From: Acinetobacter sp. ANC 5054
GTDB taxonomy: Bacteria; Pseudomonadota; Gammaproteobacteria; Pseudomonadales; Moraxellaceae
Reading direction: 5' to 3'
NCBI RefSeq assembly: GCF_002135295.1
Contig: NZ_NEGG01000001.1
Coordinates: 186,001-250,000 of the forward strand
DNA length: 64,000 nucleotides
Under the pieces are notes generated by a model, which was given only the letters and a program-made list of their open reading frames with translations, searched no databases and was not told the DNA's origin. This document shows, piece after piece, positions 39,521 to 50,358 of this stretch. Position 1 is the first letter of the stretch. Every line of letters starts with the position of its first letter. Both the position numbers and the translations under genes were made by a program.

Positions 39521-40140
39521 TTTATCCCCCATCTATTGCTTTTATTCTATACAGATTTTTCTGAATCACATGCTACTTTCAGGATAAATTTTACGACACG
39601 GATCAAGCAATTTTTCATAGATACATTTATTGCCTTACTGTTGAATTAATTTTTGATTCAATTTTAAAAAACTTCATTTCTACTTATTAACCAATGCATG
39701 CAAATTTAAATCCAAAGAATAAAACCAAAGATATTATTAACGCAGCCATGTATTTGGCTCAAATAAGCCCAGTAGAACACGACGTGTTATGAAGTCACGT
39801 CTTGAAACAGAATGTCCAATTGACCATTCTGCCGAAAATATACTTGCATTTTTGTTGAAAAATTTTGGAATTTCCCTATAAATAAAATGTTTTGATGCAA
39901 AAAATGCGAATTGAAACATAAACTTCAACACATTTCGCTATAACAACATCTAAAAGAACTGCTAACAAACCGTTTTCATGACGAAATTTTGATGACCCTA
40001 GCGTCACGGCTTGATACAACTTGTTATATTCTTTTTGGATATAGTTATCGTAAGATTAGCGAGGCAAAAAGTGTACGCAGGAAGCGCGTACTCGCTTCAC
40101 AACATCAACTTAGAAGTCCTCCAAAATAAGGAGATCAGGC
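39521..40140. other. 620-base gap upstream of fadB
   Basis: No convincing gene. It contains two palindromes: AACACG-A-CGTGTT at 39776-39788, and a 24-base imperfect one with arms CAGAATG/CATTCTG around CAATTG at 39808-39831. The fadB ribosome site AAGGAG lies 12 bases before the ATG at 40141. A 64-codon minus-strand frame covers the palindromes (39737-39931) but shows no family likeness. The fadB promoter must lie here but no clear -35/-10 pair was found. Confidence 0.5.
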
Positions 40141-42294
40141 ATGATCCACGCTGGCAATGCCATTACCGTCCAAATGCTTTCGGACGGAATTGCAGAATTC
40201 CGCTTTGACTTACAAGGTGAGTCGGTCAACAAATTTAACCGCGCTACGATTGAAGATTTTAAAGCTGCGATTGACGCTGTTAAAGCTAACGGTGATATCA
40301 AAGGTTTAATCGTAACTTCAGCGAAATCTACATTTATCGTAGGTGCAGACATCACTGAATTTGGTGCGAACTTCGCTCAAGGCGAACAAGCGATTGTGGA
40401 TTGGGCTATGCCTGTTCACGACATCTTCAATGCGTTTGAAGATTTAGAAGTTCCTAAAGTTGCTGCAATCAATGGTATGGCATTGGGCGGCGGTTTTGAA
40501 ATGTGCTTAGTGTGTGACTACCGTGTGATGTCAGAAGCTGCACAAGTTGGCCTTCCAGAAATCAAACTCGGGATCTACCCAGGTTTCGGTGGTACGGTTC
40601 GTTTAAGCCGTGTCATTGGTATCGACAATGCGGTTGAATGGATGGCAATGGCTGCGCCGAAAAAGCCAGCTGCTGCGCTAAAAGACGGCGCTGTAGATGC
40701 GGTTGTTGCTGCTGACAAACTACAAGACGCTGCAATTGACCTTGTAAAACAAGCGATTGCTGGCCGTGTAGACTGGAAAGCGAAACGTCAAGAAAAATTA
40801 GAGCCTGTTAAACTCGACATGCTTGAACAAATGATGGCATTCAACACAGCGAAAGGTGCGGTACTTGCAAAAGCAAACCCTGCACAATATCCTGCGCCAA
40901 AACTGCTTCTTGACTCTTTACAAGCAGGTGCAAGCCTTCCACGTAATGAAGCGTTGAAAATTGAAGCGCAAGGTTTTGCTAAAGCGGCGGTAACACCTCA
41001 AGCAGGTGCGTTGATTGGTTTATTCATCAACGACCAAATCGTGAAAAAAACCTCGAAAAAATATGAGAAAGGTGCTCATCCTGTAAACCAAGCGGCTGTT
41101 CTCGGCGCGGGTATCATGGGTGGTGGTATTGCTTACCAAGCGGCAAGCAAAGGCACGCCAATCATCATGAAAGACATTGGTAATCCACAACTTGCTTTAG
41201 GTATGAAAGAAGCAAACGGTTTACTGACTAAACAAGTTGAACGCAAGAAAATGAAGCCTGCTCAAATGGGTGAAACACTTGCGCGCATCCGTCCAACTTT
41301 AAGCTATGAAGAGTTTAAAGAAGTGGATATCGTGATTGAAGCGGTAACTGAAAACCCGAAAGTGAAAGGCATTGTACTTGCTGAAACTGAGCAGAATGTC
41401 CGTGACAACACGATCATTGCTTCGAACACGTCTACCATTTCAATTACACGTTTGGCTGAAAACCTACAACGTCCTGAAAACTTCGTCGGTATGCACTTCT
41501 TTAACCCAGTTCACATGATGCCATTGGTAGAAGTGATCCGTGGTGAGAAAACATCTGCTGAAGCGATTGCAACGACTGTTGTTCTTGCTCAAAAAATGGG
41601 TAAAACACCAATCGTAGTGAACGACTGCCCGGGCTTCCTTGTAAACCGTGTATTGTTCCCTTACTTCGGTGCATTCGACCTTCTACTTAAAGATGGTGCT
41701 GACTTCCAGCAAATCGACAAAGTAATGGAAAAATTCGGCTGGCCTATGGGTCCTGCTTACTTGATGGACGTTGTCGGTATCGACACTGGCGTTCACGGTG
41801 CAGAAGTGATGGCTGAAGGTTTCCCTGACCGTATGAAGCCTGACTTCAAAGGTTCAATTCAAACCATGTACGAAGCAAAACGTTTGGGTCAAAAGAACGA
41901 CGTTGGTTTCTATAAGTACGAATTGGATCGTAAAGGTAAAAAAGCTAAAGTGGTTGACCCAACTGCGTACGAGCTTGTTGCATCTGTTGCAACTGCGGAA
42001 AAACGTGAATTTGACGCGCAAGAAATCATTGACCGTATGATGCTGGCTTTCTGTAACGAAACTGTTCGTTGCTTAGAAGACAACATCGTTGCGACTGCTT
42101 CTGAAGCAGACATGGCGATGATCATGGGTGTAGGTTTCCCTCCATTCCGTGGTGGTCCATGCCGTTACATCGACCAAACAGGTGTCGCTGAATACGTAGC
42201 GCTTTGCGATAAATATGCGTATTTAGGTAAGGCTTATGAAGCGCCGCAAATGTTGCGTGACATGGCTGCAAACAACAAAAAATTCTACGGTTAA
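40141..42294 (+). CDS. fadB: fatty acid oxidation complex subunit alpha
   Basis: A 717-residue bifunctional enzyme. The N-terminal crotonase domain has the oxyanion/catalytic stretch [17 protein letters not shown] at about 113-129 and [16 protein letters not shown] linker leads to the NAD-binding 3-hydroxyacyl-CoA dehydrogenase with LGAGIMGGG at about 321-329 and [14 protein letters not shown]. It carries hydratase, isomerase/epimerase and dehydrogenase steps of beta-oxidation, in an alpha2beta2 complex with FadA encoded 12 bases downstream. Confidence 0.97.
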   Translation: MIHAGNAITVQMLSDGIAEFRFDLQGESVNKFNRATIEDFKAAIDAVKANGDIKGLIVTSAKSTFIVGADITEFGANFAQGEQAIVDWAMPVHDIFNAFEDLEVPKVAAINGMALGGGFEMCLVCDYRVMSEAAQVGLPEIKLGIYPGFGGTVRLSRVIGIDNAVEWMAMAAPKKPAAALKDGAVDAVVAADKLQDAAIDLVKQAIAGRVDWKAKRQEKLEPVKLDMLEQMMAFNTAKGAVLAKANPAQYPAPKLLLDSLQAGASLPRNEALKIEAQGFAKAAVTPQAGALIGLFINDQIVKKTSKKYEKGAHPVNQAAVLGAGIMGGGIAYQAASKGTPIIMKDIGNPQLALGMKEANGLLTKQVERKKMKPAQMGETLARIRPTLSYEEFKEVDIVIEAVTENPKVKGIVLAETEQNVRDNTIIASNTSTISITRLAENLQRPENFVGMHFFNPVHMMPLVEVIRGEKTSAEAIATTVVLAQKMGKTPIVVNDCPGFLVNRVLFPYFGAFDLLLKDGADFQQIDKVMEKFGWPMGPAYLMDVVGIDTGVHGAEVMAEGFPDRMKPDFKGSIQTMYEAKRLGQKNDVGFYKYELDRKGKKAKVVDPTAYELVASVATAEKREFDAQEIIDRMMLAFCNETVRCLEDNIVATASEADMAMIMGVGFPPFRGGPCRYIDQTGVAEYVALCDKYAYLGKAYEAPQMLRDMAANNKKFYG

Positions 42295-42306
42295 GGAGCA
42301 ACGTGA

Positions 42307-43479
<1,173 letters not shown>

Positions 43480-43506
43480 TGTTTAGTTAAATACTGAGAT
43501 AAAAAG

Positions 43507-43533
43507 AACCCCGCTTATTGCGGGGTTTTTTAT
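43507..43533 (+). terminator. terminator of fadBA
   Basis: Stem AACCCCGC/GCGGGGTT with a 5-base loop and T-run, 28 bases past the fadA stop codon. Confidence 0.9.
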
Positions 43534-43610
43534 TAAATATTTAATTAGATTATTAACATAATTTATGCATAATACTCATATAAATCAAACAAAATCGAAC
43601 AAGAGTATCT

Positions 43611-44414
43611 ATGAAAAATATTGTGCTACCACTGATCGCCAGTCTTGCATTTACAGGTTGTGCAACAACAAAAATCTCTGAAGAATCGCGCCAAAAATTA
43701 AATCAAACCCAAACCGCAATCCAAGTAAAACCAGTAGCGATTTTTGTGAACTCATGTCTTCTAACCAATGAATTAGGGAAGGATTTAGTGCTCAATGAGC
43801 CTACTAAACTTACAAGTGAAAAGTTTATTCAAACTTTTACGCAACAGTTAAACCAACATAATGTAACTGTCAGTACCTCTGCTACGCCATTTATTTGTGG
43901 TTCAATGCCTGAAGAACAGCTGAAAAATTATGAATTTCAGGTTGATAGCAATTCTAAAAGAGCGCCTATCAGTACATATCCCCTTCTAAATCAAAATAGC
44001 AATATGACTGATGATCAGCGTGCAGCAGCTTTTGCACTTACCCAGTTTATAGCCAAGACAGATGCTGTAAATTTAGCAAAGATTCAAAATAGAAATGCAA
44101 ACCTAGATATGCCTCAGCTTGATGAAACAACTGTCAAGACTTTAAAAGAATGGGCAAATTCAAATTATATTTTTTTGGTTTCACTTGATGGCTTGAATGC
44201 ATCTGTAGGAAATAAATTTGCAATGGGTGCCTTAAGTTTAGGTGTAACACTAGCAACGATGGGTGCAGGTGCTGGCATAGTTACAACATACATGCCTAAA
44301 GAAGGTCAGCAATACTCAGTTCGTCTATTAGACTTAGATAAGCAATCATTTGAATGGGCAAAAGCTGACTTACTTAAAGGTAGAATTTACTCTACAAATA
44401 ACCATACATTATAA
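43611..44414 (+). CDS. hypothetical lipoprotein
   Basis: A 267-residue protein starting MKNIVLPLIASLAFTGCATT with a lipobox FTGC (Cys17). A small Gly/Ala-rich hydrophobic stretch (SLGVTLATMGAGAGIVTTY, about 213-231) near the C-terminus may insert in a membrane. No family recognised. Base composition is more AT-rich than fadA next door. A second unrelated lipoprotein gene follows 414 bases downstream. Confidence 0.7.
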   Translation: MKNIVLPLIASLAFTGCATTKISEESRQKLNQTQTAIQVKPVAIFVNSCLLTNELGKDLVLNEPTKLTSEKFIQTFTQQLNQHNVTVSTSATPFICGSMPEEQLKNYEFQVDSNSKRAPISTYPLLNQNSNMTDDQRAAAFALTQFIAKTDAVNLAKIQNRNANLDMPQLDETTVKTLKEWANSNYIFLVSLDGLNASVGNKFAMGALSLGVTLATMGAGAGIVTTYMPKEGQQYSVRLLDLDKQSFEWAKADLLKGRIYSTNNHTL

Positions 44415-44828
44415 GCAGATCAGATCCTAAATCCTTTGTTTGAAACCAAAGTAAATTAAAATTAAGGATAGTCTCGGATATAAAGTTGCATGTTGAGTAA
44501 AATACTTTTCAGCATGCAACAATAGAGATTGAACATGAAAGAGCAATAACATGAATATTGAAAGTCATTTCTCCTTTTGGGATGAGGAGCATGCTCCGCA
44601 AGAGGATGAGGGAACTTTTTTATAGGGTCCTACCCTTAGCTATTCTTCATAAAAAGACCGGAAAATTTCATTTTAAAATAAACTTTGTTTAAATTTTTTT
44701 AGAAACACTATGCTAAACAAACGATATAAAACGTCTTAGCACATTTAAAAGTTAATACTTTAATCCTCGATTTTCAGAGCTTTTTGAATTATGGTAAGAC
44801 CTTAAATATAATTTAATTATGTAAAACA
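44415..44828. other. 414-base gap with a long hairpin
   Basis: No clear gene. At 44485-44520 a 12-bp stem GTTGCATGTTGA/TCAGCATGCAAC (one G-T pair) closes an AT-rich loop; there is no T-run on the plus strand. A 25-codon frame at 44551-44625 (MNIESHFSFWDEEH...) has only a weak GAG 7 bases upstream. The rest is AT-rich and would hold the promoter of the next lipoprotein gene. Confidence 0.4.
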
Positions 44829-45548
44829 ATGATAAATAAACCGTTTAACTGCCTTTTAAAGATGAGTTGTTTGAGCAGTTTTATTTTCCTCACAGCTTGC
44901 GTTACAAATGATCAAATCGGTGAACACTCCCGTGATTTGTTTCAAAAATACGAAACAAAATATGTATGGAAAACGATCCTTGAAGACGATGTGATCGCAT
45001 TTGGCAAACCTGCAAAAGCAATTCCGAATGAACCAATCGATAGCATTGTAGTAGCAGGCAATAAATACAGCTATCTGATCAATAAAGGTGGTGCTGATTT
45101 TATTCAACTGATTAGCCAACTTAATCCACAATACATACGTCTCCATCGAGAACTTGACTTTAACTCCCCAAGCCCTACCAGTACTAAATTTAGCGGAAGC
45201 TTTAAATTTTACTATGCACCTCCCAATGGAACACTAAGTCCTACAGAAAGTGCATTATTTAAAAAATATGGCGTAGCACCATGTGATTGTTCAAAGGTAG
45301 AACAACAGGGTCACCTCTTTGACTTAGAAATTGCAGGTACGGTTTACCCAAAAGTTGAGAATGCTGCAGATTTAAAGCCCTTAAGCCATCCATATAAAGT
45401 CCGTATCCAGTATTATGAAAACCAAAGTGGTTATGTGAAAATGTCAGGGCAGGAAAAATTAGCAGAATTACCACTGTTACCGTTAACACTCACGATTGAC
45501 GTCATTCAATTGCCTTTAAAAGCTTTAGGCATTATTTATCAGCCTTAA
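44829..45548 (+). CDS. hypothetical lipoprotein
   Basis: A 239-residue protein starting MINKPFNCLLKMSCLSSFIFLTACVTN with a lipobox LTAC (Cys about 24). The mature part is mixed alpha/beta with a Cys pair CDCS at about 152-155, and ends with a hydrophobic Leu/Pro-rich segment (LAELPLLPLTLTIDVIQLPL). No family recognised; it is not similar to the lipoprotein upstream beyond the signal. Confidence 0.7.
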   Translation: MINKPFNCLLKMSCLSSFIFLTACVTNDQIGEHSRDLFQKYETKYVWKTILEDDVIAFGKPAKAIPNEPIDSIVVAGNKYSYLINKGGADFIQLISQLNPQYIRLHRELDFNSPSPTSTKFSGSFKFYYAPPNGTLSPTESALFKKYGVAPCDCSKVEQQGHLFDLEIAGTVYPKVENAADLKPLSHPYKVRIQYYENQSGYVKMSGQEKLAELPLLPLTLTIDVIQLPLKALGIIYQP

Positions 45549-45695
45549 TTACTTATTTGGGCACATTTTATTACTCTATCTAAATATAAATGCTGCTTAA
45601 CTAGCTCAAAAAATGGATCCAATTTTTCCGGTATTGAGTAAAGCAAGTGTTGAGTTATGCCCATCCCTTCAACTCAACATCCTAAAATTCTAGAC

Positions 45696-46559
45696 TTAAA
45701 TTTTCTGCGCCAACAAGGTCGCAAAATGCTGCTTAATCCGATTTCCATCAGCATCTACCCGATGCAACTCCCCGACATTTTCATTGTATTTCACAATATT
45801 CCAGCCCTCGTACAAAGCATTTAACTCCCCTGCTTTAAAGGCAAAGGGAAAGTCAGGCTGTGCAGGAAGATCAGGCGTATCCATTGCACAGACTATCAGG
45901 TTATAGCCATTGATATTTGTGGCTTGCTGCATCTGCTGAATGAGCGGTTTCACCGTTTGAGCTTCTAAAAACATCATGACCACGGTACAGCAAATAAAGT
46001 CATATTTGCCTGTAATGCTTGGGTCTGCATTAAGGTCACGTTGCTGTACATCAATATGCTCTATGCCCTCTGCGCTAATAATCTCTTGTAACTTTTGCAA
46101 ACTACGTGGATTTACATCCCAAGCATCGACCTGATAGCCCTGCTGATTTAAATACAGGCTGTTACGTCCCTGACCACAGCCCACATCTAAAGCCAATCCG
46201 CCTTGTAAATACTGTATTGCCTCAAGAATTTCAGAATGCGTTGGGCTGAGTTGGTACTTCTTATAAAAATAATCCTGTGGTGTGCAATAGAATTTGAGCT
46301 GACATTGGACATCATCACTGGCAGAAACAATTTTGTGCCACGCCTGTGGCTCAATAAATGGTGGTTGCTGGTCAACGCTAAACACATGCTCAGACAAGAC
46401 ATTTCCAGACTCATCCAACATAGCAAAGTTAACTTCACCCTGTAGTACAGTCAGTTTTGCCCATGTCTCCGCTTTGGTATTGTGCTGATTTTTAAAGCCT
46501 TGCGGGATTGTTTGCTGTGACCATACTGGAAGTTCTTTATAACAAATAAGCTGCTGCAT
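45696..46559 (-). CDS. tehB: TehB-type SAM-dependent methyltransferase
   Basis: A 287-residue protein of the long TehB form: an N-terminal DUF1971 cupin-like domain (about 5-95, with LQGEVNFAM and PQAWHKI) and a C-terminal class I methyltransferase with motif I DVGCGQGRN at 125-133. Long TehB proteins such as that of Haemophilus confer tellurite resistance and help against oxidants. The cognate tehA is not next to it. Confidence 0.88.
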   Translation of the reverse strand: MQQLICYKELPVWSQQTIPQGFKNQHNTKAETWAKLTVLQGEVNFAMLDESGNVLSEHVFSVDQQPPFIEPQAWHKIVSASDDVQCQLKFYCTPQDYFYKKYQLSPTHSEILEAIQYLQGGLALDVGCGQGRNSLYLNQQGYQVDAWDVNPRSLQKLQEIISAEGIEHIDVQQRDLNADPSITGKYDFICCTVVMMFLEAQTVKPLIQQMQQATNINGYNLIVCAMDTPDLPAQPDFPFAFKAGELNALYEGWNIVKYNENVGELHRVDADGNRIKQHFATLLAQKI

Positions 46560-46610
46560 TTGATCTATCCCGTGTGCTGTTGTACTGATCTTTTTAGATG
46601 GAGTTATGTG

Positions 46611-46712
46611 ATGTATTCGAAGCGTTCTAACTTAACCATATCGGTTTTAGCCTGCTTTTTAAATCTAATTTTTACAGGGTCTTGCACCAAAGATGCGAAT
46701 ACAGCCTGTTGA
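46611..46712 (+). CDS. candidate small lipoprotein (33 residues)
   Basis: A short frame with GGAG 8 bases before the ATG. The product has a basic start (MYSKRSNLT), a hydrophobic core (ISVLACFLNLIF) and T-G-S-C at 22-25 that could serve as a relaxed lipobox, leaving an 8-9-residue mature peptide. Small bacteriolytic-type lipoproteins have this layout. There is no homologue that I recognise and the length is near chance, so this is tentative. It lies in the 312-base gap between tehB and the repeat protein. Confidence 0.35.
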   Translation: MYSKRSNLTISVLACFLNLIFTGSCTKDANTAC

Positions 46713-46871
46713 TCTTTGTTTTTGTCCGTAACACCATGTTATTTGTTTGTAACATTAGTGGAATATTCACACATACGAAGCCGTCAACCTGTGCGTTGTA
46801 ACCTATCTCTTATTGATAAGGCATAAAATTTACAATGCCTTATTTTAACTAAGTTTTATAGAGTGATGACT

Positions 46872-47426
46872 ATGAACACAATCAAAACTACTTTAGCAAT
46901 CGCTTTAGTTGCTGCGACTTCTTCTGCTATGGCTGCAACTGCAGTTGAACAAAAACCTGTTACTGTTGCTGATGTTGCAAAAGCACAAGTTGCTCAAGCA
47001 AAAACTGCGACTGTAAATGCTGCTGAAACAACCAAAGCAGCTGTTGTCGCTAAAGCAGTGAATGCAGAAAAAGCAACTGAAACAAAAGCTTTAACAATCA
47101 AAGAAACAACAACTGCTAAAGCTGTAGCTGCAAAAGCAGCGGTTGTTGAAAAAACTGAAGTGGTAAAAGATGCAACTGTTGCAACTAAAGACGCTGCTGT
47201 AGCAAAAACTGTAGCGGCTAAAGATGCTACTGTAGCTAAAACTGTAGAAGCAAAAGAAGCGGTTGTAGAAAAAGCAACTGACGCTAAAGAAGCTGTTGCT
47301 GAAAAAACTGAAGTTGTAAAAGCTGAAGTGAAAAAAGACTGCGCTAAAAAATGTGCGAAGCAAAAAGCTGAAGCTGCTAAAGCTGAGAAAAAAGGCTTTT
47401 TCTCTTGGTTCAAAAAATCAGCTTAA
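46872..47426 (+). CDS. exported Ala/Lys-rich protein with 11-residue LEA-like repeats
   Basis: A 184-residue protein with a Sec signal peptide (MNTIKTTLAIALVAATSSAMA). ATG 46872 is preferred, with AGAG 8 bases upstream; the frame also offers GTG 46863 and ATG 46866. The mature part is Ala, Val, Lys, Glu and Thr with no aromatics until the tail KGFFSWFKKSA. Residues about 85-157 are built of 11-mers such as VAAKDATVAKT, VEAKEAVVEKA and TDAKEAVAEKT. Two Cys lie in DCAKKCAK. The pattern matches amphipathic 11-mer proteins (group 3 LEA, apolipoprotein type). A 9-bp hairpin ATAAGGCAT/ATGCCTTAT sits at 46816-46843 in the leader. Periplasmic role unknown. Confidence 0.75.
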   Translation: MNTIKTTLAIALVAATSSAMAATAVEQKPVTVADVAKAQVAQAKTATVNAAETTKAAVVAKAVNAEKATETKALTIKETTTAKAVAAKAAVVEKTEVVKDATVATKDAAVAKTVAAKDATVAKTVEAKEAVVEKATDAKEAVAEKTEVVKAEVKKDCAKKCAKQKAEAAKAEKKGFFSWFKKSA

Positions 47427-47464
47427 GCTGTAAATAAATAGGTTTAATCTTCGATAAATCTGTC

Positions 47465-47495
47465 AAAAAGTGCCTCATAGTAGGCACTTTTTTTT
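47465..47495 (+). terminator. terminator of the repeat-protein gene
   Basis: Stem AAAGTGCCT/AGGCACTTT with a 6-base loop and long T-run, about 40 bases past the stop codon. Confidence 0.88.
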
Positions 47496-47511
47496 GTTCA
47501 TACTGCTGAAT

Positions 47512-47787
47512 TTATATAATCGATAACTGCTCACGTAGCCACGTCATATATTTTTCTTCATCCATAAAGTCTGGTGCACTGCCCGTGTCCAAACTGTAAA
47601 ATTGCTGGTTAAACTCAATCACAATTTGTTCAGTCATATACCAATCTTCAATCATTCGAAAATGCTGACTAAAGAAAAATCGGTTCTTACCCCAGTTATT
47701 TAAACTCTCTAAACGCGGATATTGACCATTATTTAAAAAATCGCTGTAGACCTGTTGTATATCGGCAAAAATCTGAATCGTTCGCAT
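47512..47787 (-). CDS. hypothetical protein
   Basis: A 91-residue acidic, aromatic-rich soluble protein (NRFFFSQHFRMIEDWYMTEQ) with no signal peptide or membrane helix. No family recognised. It lies between the LEA-like gene's terminator and the next minus-strand gene; composition and codon use look coding. Confidence 0.6.
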   Translation of the reverse strand: MRTIQIFADIQQVYSDFLNNGQYPRLESLNNWGKNRFFFSQHFRMIEDWYMTEQIVIEFNQQFYSLDTGSAPDFMDEEKYMTWLREQLSII

Positions 47788-47868
47788 GTTGGCTGACCTC
47801 TGTCAATGATGCAAAAGCTTGCTTCACTTTAATTTAGTCCGCCAAGTTGAAAGTCTTATGACAGTTTT

Positions 47869-48618
47869 TTAAAGTTTTTGTTTCAACTCAGAGCGATTCT
47901 TTTGACGAATCTCATCCATGTGGGTATTCAGCTGCAATATCTCTTTATATAACTGATTAAACTGTTTTAATGGCGCATCTTCATAGAACATAAATAGGTT
48001 ATTTTTCTTTTCCCATTTATTGTCTTGAATCACTTTAAATATTTCATCAGCCTTGGCTAAACTTTGTTTTTCCAATTCAAATAAAGCATGTGATTCATCA
48101 CTGTCTCGACTCTCACGTAAACTTTGTGCAATTTGCTGACGAAAAACATTTTTAACAGGTAAATGTTTGGCCTGTTCTAATGCATTTTCTTCTTGCTGTG
48201 TGGCTTTTTGCTCATAGGCATCGACTACGGCATGCACTTGTTGCAGCATTTGCTTGGTTTCTTGATACTGATTTTTCTTGTCTGCAAGCAAACGATCTAT
48301 ATCGAGAAATTTGTCCCAGTTTAAAGCTTTTAAATCCCGCACATATTGATTGCGTGATTCAGCACGTTGTATCATCTGACTCAATATAAAGTCAGACATC
48401 ACCTTATAATCACCCGTTAAACGCGCATCAGTGACATCAACCTGAATAGGTTTATCCCAATGCTGTGCCTGCTGAAAAATTTTCTCGGTTTTTTCCATTA
48501 AAACGGTTTGATAGGTTTCAAGTTGTGCGACTTCTTTTTGCTGCACAGAATACTGGTAAAACATCCAACCAAAGACTAGCACCGTGGCGCAGCCTAAAAT
48601 AACAAAGATACGTGGCAT
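47869..48618 (-). CDS. membrane-anchored coiled-coil protein
   Basis: A 249-residue protein with a single N-terminal membrane helix (about 4-22, FVILGCATVLVFGWMFYQY), then an almost all-helical Gln/Lys/Glu-rich region predicted to form coiled coils (KKNQYQETKQMLQQVHAVVD). Likely periplasmic. No known domain recognised. Confidence 0.65.
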   Translation of the reverse strand: MPRIFVILGCATVLVFGWMFYQYSVQQKEVAQLETYQTVLMEKTEKIFQQAQHWDKPIQVDVTDARLTGDYKVMSDFILSQMIQRAESRNQYVRDLKALNWDKFLDIDRLLADKKNQYQETKQMLQQVHAVVDAYEQKATQQEENALEQAKHLPVKNVFRQQIAQSLRESRDSDESHALFELEKQSLAKADEIFKVIQDNKWEKKNNLFMFYEDAPLKQFNQLYKEILQLNTHMDEIRQKNRSELKQKL

Positions 48619-48727
48619 CGCTCGCTCCGAATCCCCTTTTACTCATCATAACCAAAAACAAGAAAGATGGCGATTAAATAGACAATTTCAAGATTTAAGT
48701 CATGTCACTTAAATATAGCTTGCATAT

Positions 48728-48762
48728 AAAAAAGGAAATTCATGCATAAAGCATGAATTTCC
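48728..48762 (-). terminator. terminator after the exported unknown gene
   Basis: A perfect 12-bp stem GGAAATTCATGC/GCATGAATTTCC with a 5-base loop; on the minus strand it is followed by a T-run, 28 bases past the stop codon at 48791. Confidence 0.88.
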
Positions 48763-48790
48763 TGATGGTGTTTAATTGCAGCGAAAACAA

Positions 48791-49306
48791 TCAAGGTGAA
48801 ATATTTGGATTAGTATTCAACTGACGGTCAATTATGCCGATGTTGATTTGTTCACGGCTAATTTGCACATTGGTTGCATTACGGTCGATCCCAAAGGGTT
48901 GCAACATAATATATAAACCATTGCGCGGATCAGAAGATTGTAAGCCTGCCGCAATATCTAAAACATGCTGCTGCATTAAAGGTGAAAGATTGGACATATC
49001 AGGCATCGCAGCGCTAGGTAACACATCCAAATTTGAAACAATGGTTGCGTCTACACCTTTATTTTGAGTATCGCGTTCGATCTTCATCACCCGTTGTTGT
49101 AGGGCTTTACGGCTATCGACTTGCTCTTGATATTCAACAATACCAGTTTCTGCACGCATTTCACGGTCTGCCATGACAGTGAGAGCAGGCATTTGGATGG
49201 CTGGCTCTGTGCTTTCTTTCTTTTTGGTCGCTGCGAAGGCAGAAGAAATAGTTAAGACAGAGCTAATAAAGACAAGAGCGGAAACAGATTGAGGGAGAGT
49301 CATCAT
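48791..49306 (-). CDS. exported hypothetical protein
   Basis: A 171-residue protein with a signal peptide MMTLPQSVSALVFISSVLTI ending near AFA-ATKKK. ATG 49306 is chosen because it gives an N-terminal signal peptide and follows CCGGA; an upstream ATG at 49378 would bury it. The mature part is hydrophilic with no known motif. Its C-terminal half is Asn- and Ile-rich (RNATNVQISREQINIGIID). Periplasmic; function unknown. Confidence 0.65.
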   Translation of the reverse strand: MMTLPQSVSALVFISSVLTISSAFAATKKKESTEPAIQMPALTVMADREMRAETGIVEYQEQVDSRKALQQRVMKIERDTQNKGVDATIVSNLDVLPSAAMPDMSNLSPLMQQHVLDIAAGLQSSDPRNGLYIMLQPFGIDRNATNVQISREQINIGIIDRQLNTNPNISP

Positions 49307-49522
49307 GTTTAATTCCGGACATTCAAACAGAGAAAAATGCACAAAAAGCATCCTTGAAGTGCCTTTATTGTACAACATTTAAGCACTCTTCTTCTGTTAC
49401 GCCCGATAAACGGCATGGAACTCAGCCCTATGTATATTTATGATCTTAGGCTTTAACGCGCCAATCTTATACAGCATTCGGCAGGAAAGCATCTGAATTT
49501 CATTTGAATTTAGATGCAAAGT

Positions 49523-50254
49523 TCAACGCCCAATTCTGAGCAACACCGGGAAATACAGATCAAAATGCTCTTGCTTATGCTGCTGAAAATATGCCGCTAA
49601 ATCTGCTAATGGGTCTCGTTCAGGATGCTGCTTTTGATAATGTTTTAGACCCGACCACGTACTTAAATAATTCAAAATTTGCGCAGAAGTCCATGCATAG
49701 TCAAGGGTCATCGAAGGCACCGTCAATTCCTGAAACGGAAATGGAATGCTGCGGTATTCTTCATCCACATAATGACGCTCTGCGTCCCAATAGCCTTTTA
49801 AGGTGCCAAAATACAGTGCACCAATGAGATGATTTAATTCGGCATCTTTGGCTTGGATCAGCCCATAACCAACGATTGCTAAAATCCCTTCAGGTTTTAG
49901 TACTCGACGTACTTCTGCATAAAAGGCATCAAAATCAAACCAATGAATTGCCTGTGCCACTGTAATTAAATCTACTGAATGATCTGCAAGTGGACAATGT
50001 TCCGCACTGGCCTTTTCATAATGGACATTGTCTAAAGCAGGTGCTTGTGCCAACTGCTCTGCACTTAAATCAGTGGCTAAAATGTGCTGAAAATAGGGTG
50101 CCAAGCGCTTGGTAAATTGACCCGAACCCGCACCACAATCCCAAGCTTGCTCACGTGTCACCACATGTTGTAAAACGGCATCGACCAATTCAGCCGAATA
50201 GTCTGGACGTGCTTGCTGATACAGCGCGCTTCCTTCAGAAAATAGATCTTTCAT
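49523..50254 (-). CDS. class I SAM-dependent methyltransferase
   Basis: A 243-residue Methyltransf_11/25-type enzyme. Motif I WDCGAGSGQF is at about 38-47, with the acidic ribose-binding LATDLSAEQL at about 58-68 and AQAIHWFDFDAFYAEVRRVL as motif III. It resembles generic small-molecule methyltransferases of the UbiE/TMT group; the substrate is unknown. Monocistronic. Confidence 0.85.
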   Translation of the reverse strand: MKDLFSEGSALYQQARPDYSAELVDAVLQHVVTREQAWDCGAGSGQFTKRLAPYFQHILATDLSAEQLAQAPALDNVHYEKASAEHCPLADHSVDLITVAQAIHWFDFDAFYAEVRRVLKPEGILAIVGYGLIQAKDAELNHLIGALYFGTLKGYWDAERHYVDEEYRSIPFPFQELTVPSMTLDYAWTSAQILNYLSTWSGLKHYQKQHPERDPLADLAAYFQQHKQEHFDLYFPVLLRIGR

Positions 50255-50358
50255 TTTGAATGTTCGTTGCTTATTTTTACTCAGTCTAATGTAGTTTGTG
50301 CTACCTGAAACTACAACTTAGGTCAGAGAATAAGCTTTAAAATTTGGACTATCAGAAT

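Noticed and set aside
44551..44625. 24-residue frame MNIESHFSFWDEEH...
   Set aside because: Only a weak GAG upstream, too short to judge, no recognised relatives; kept only as a remark in the gap entry.
46994..47413. 139-codon minus-strand frame rich in Ala/Phe/Val
   Set aside because: Mirror image of the 11-mer repeat codons on the plus strand; no ribosome site and no start context.
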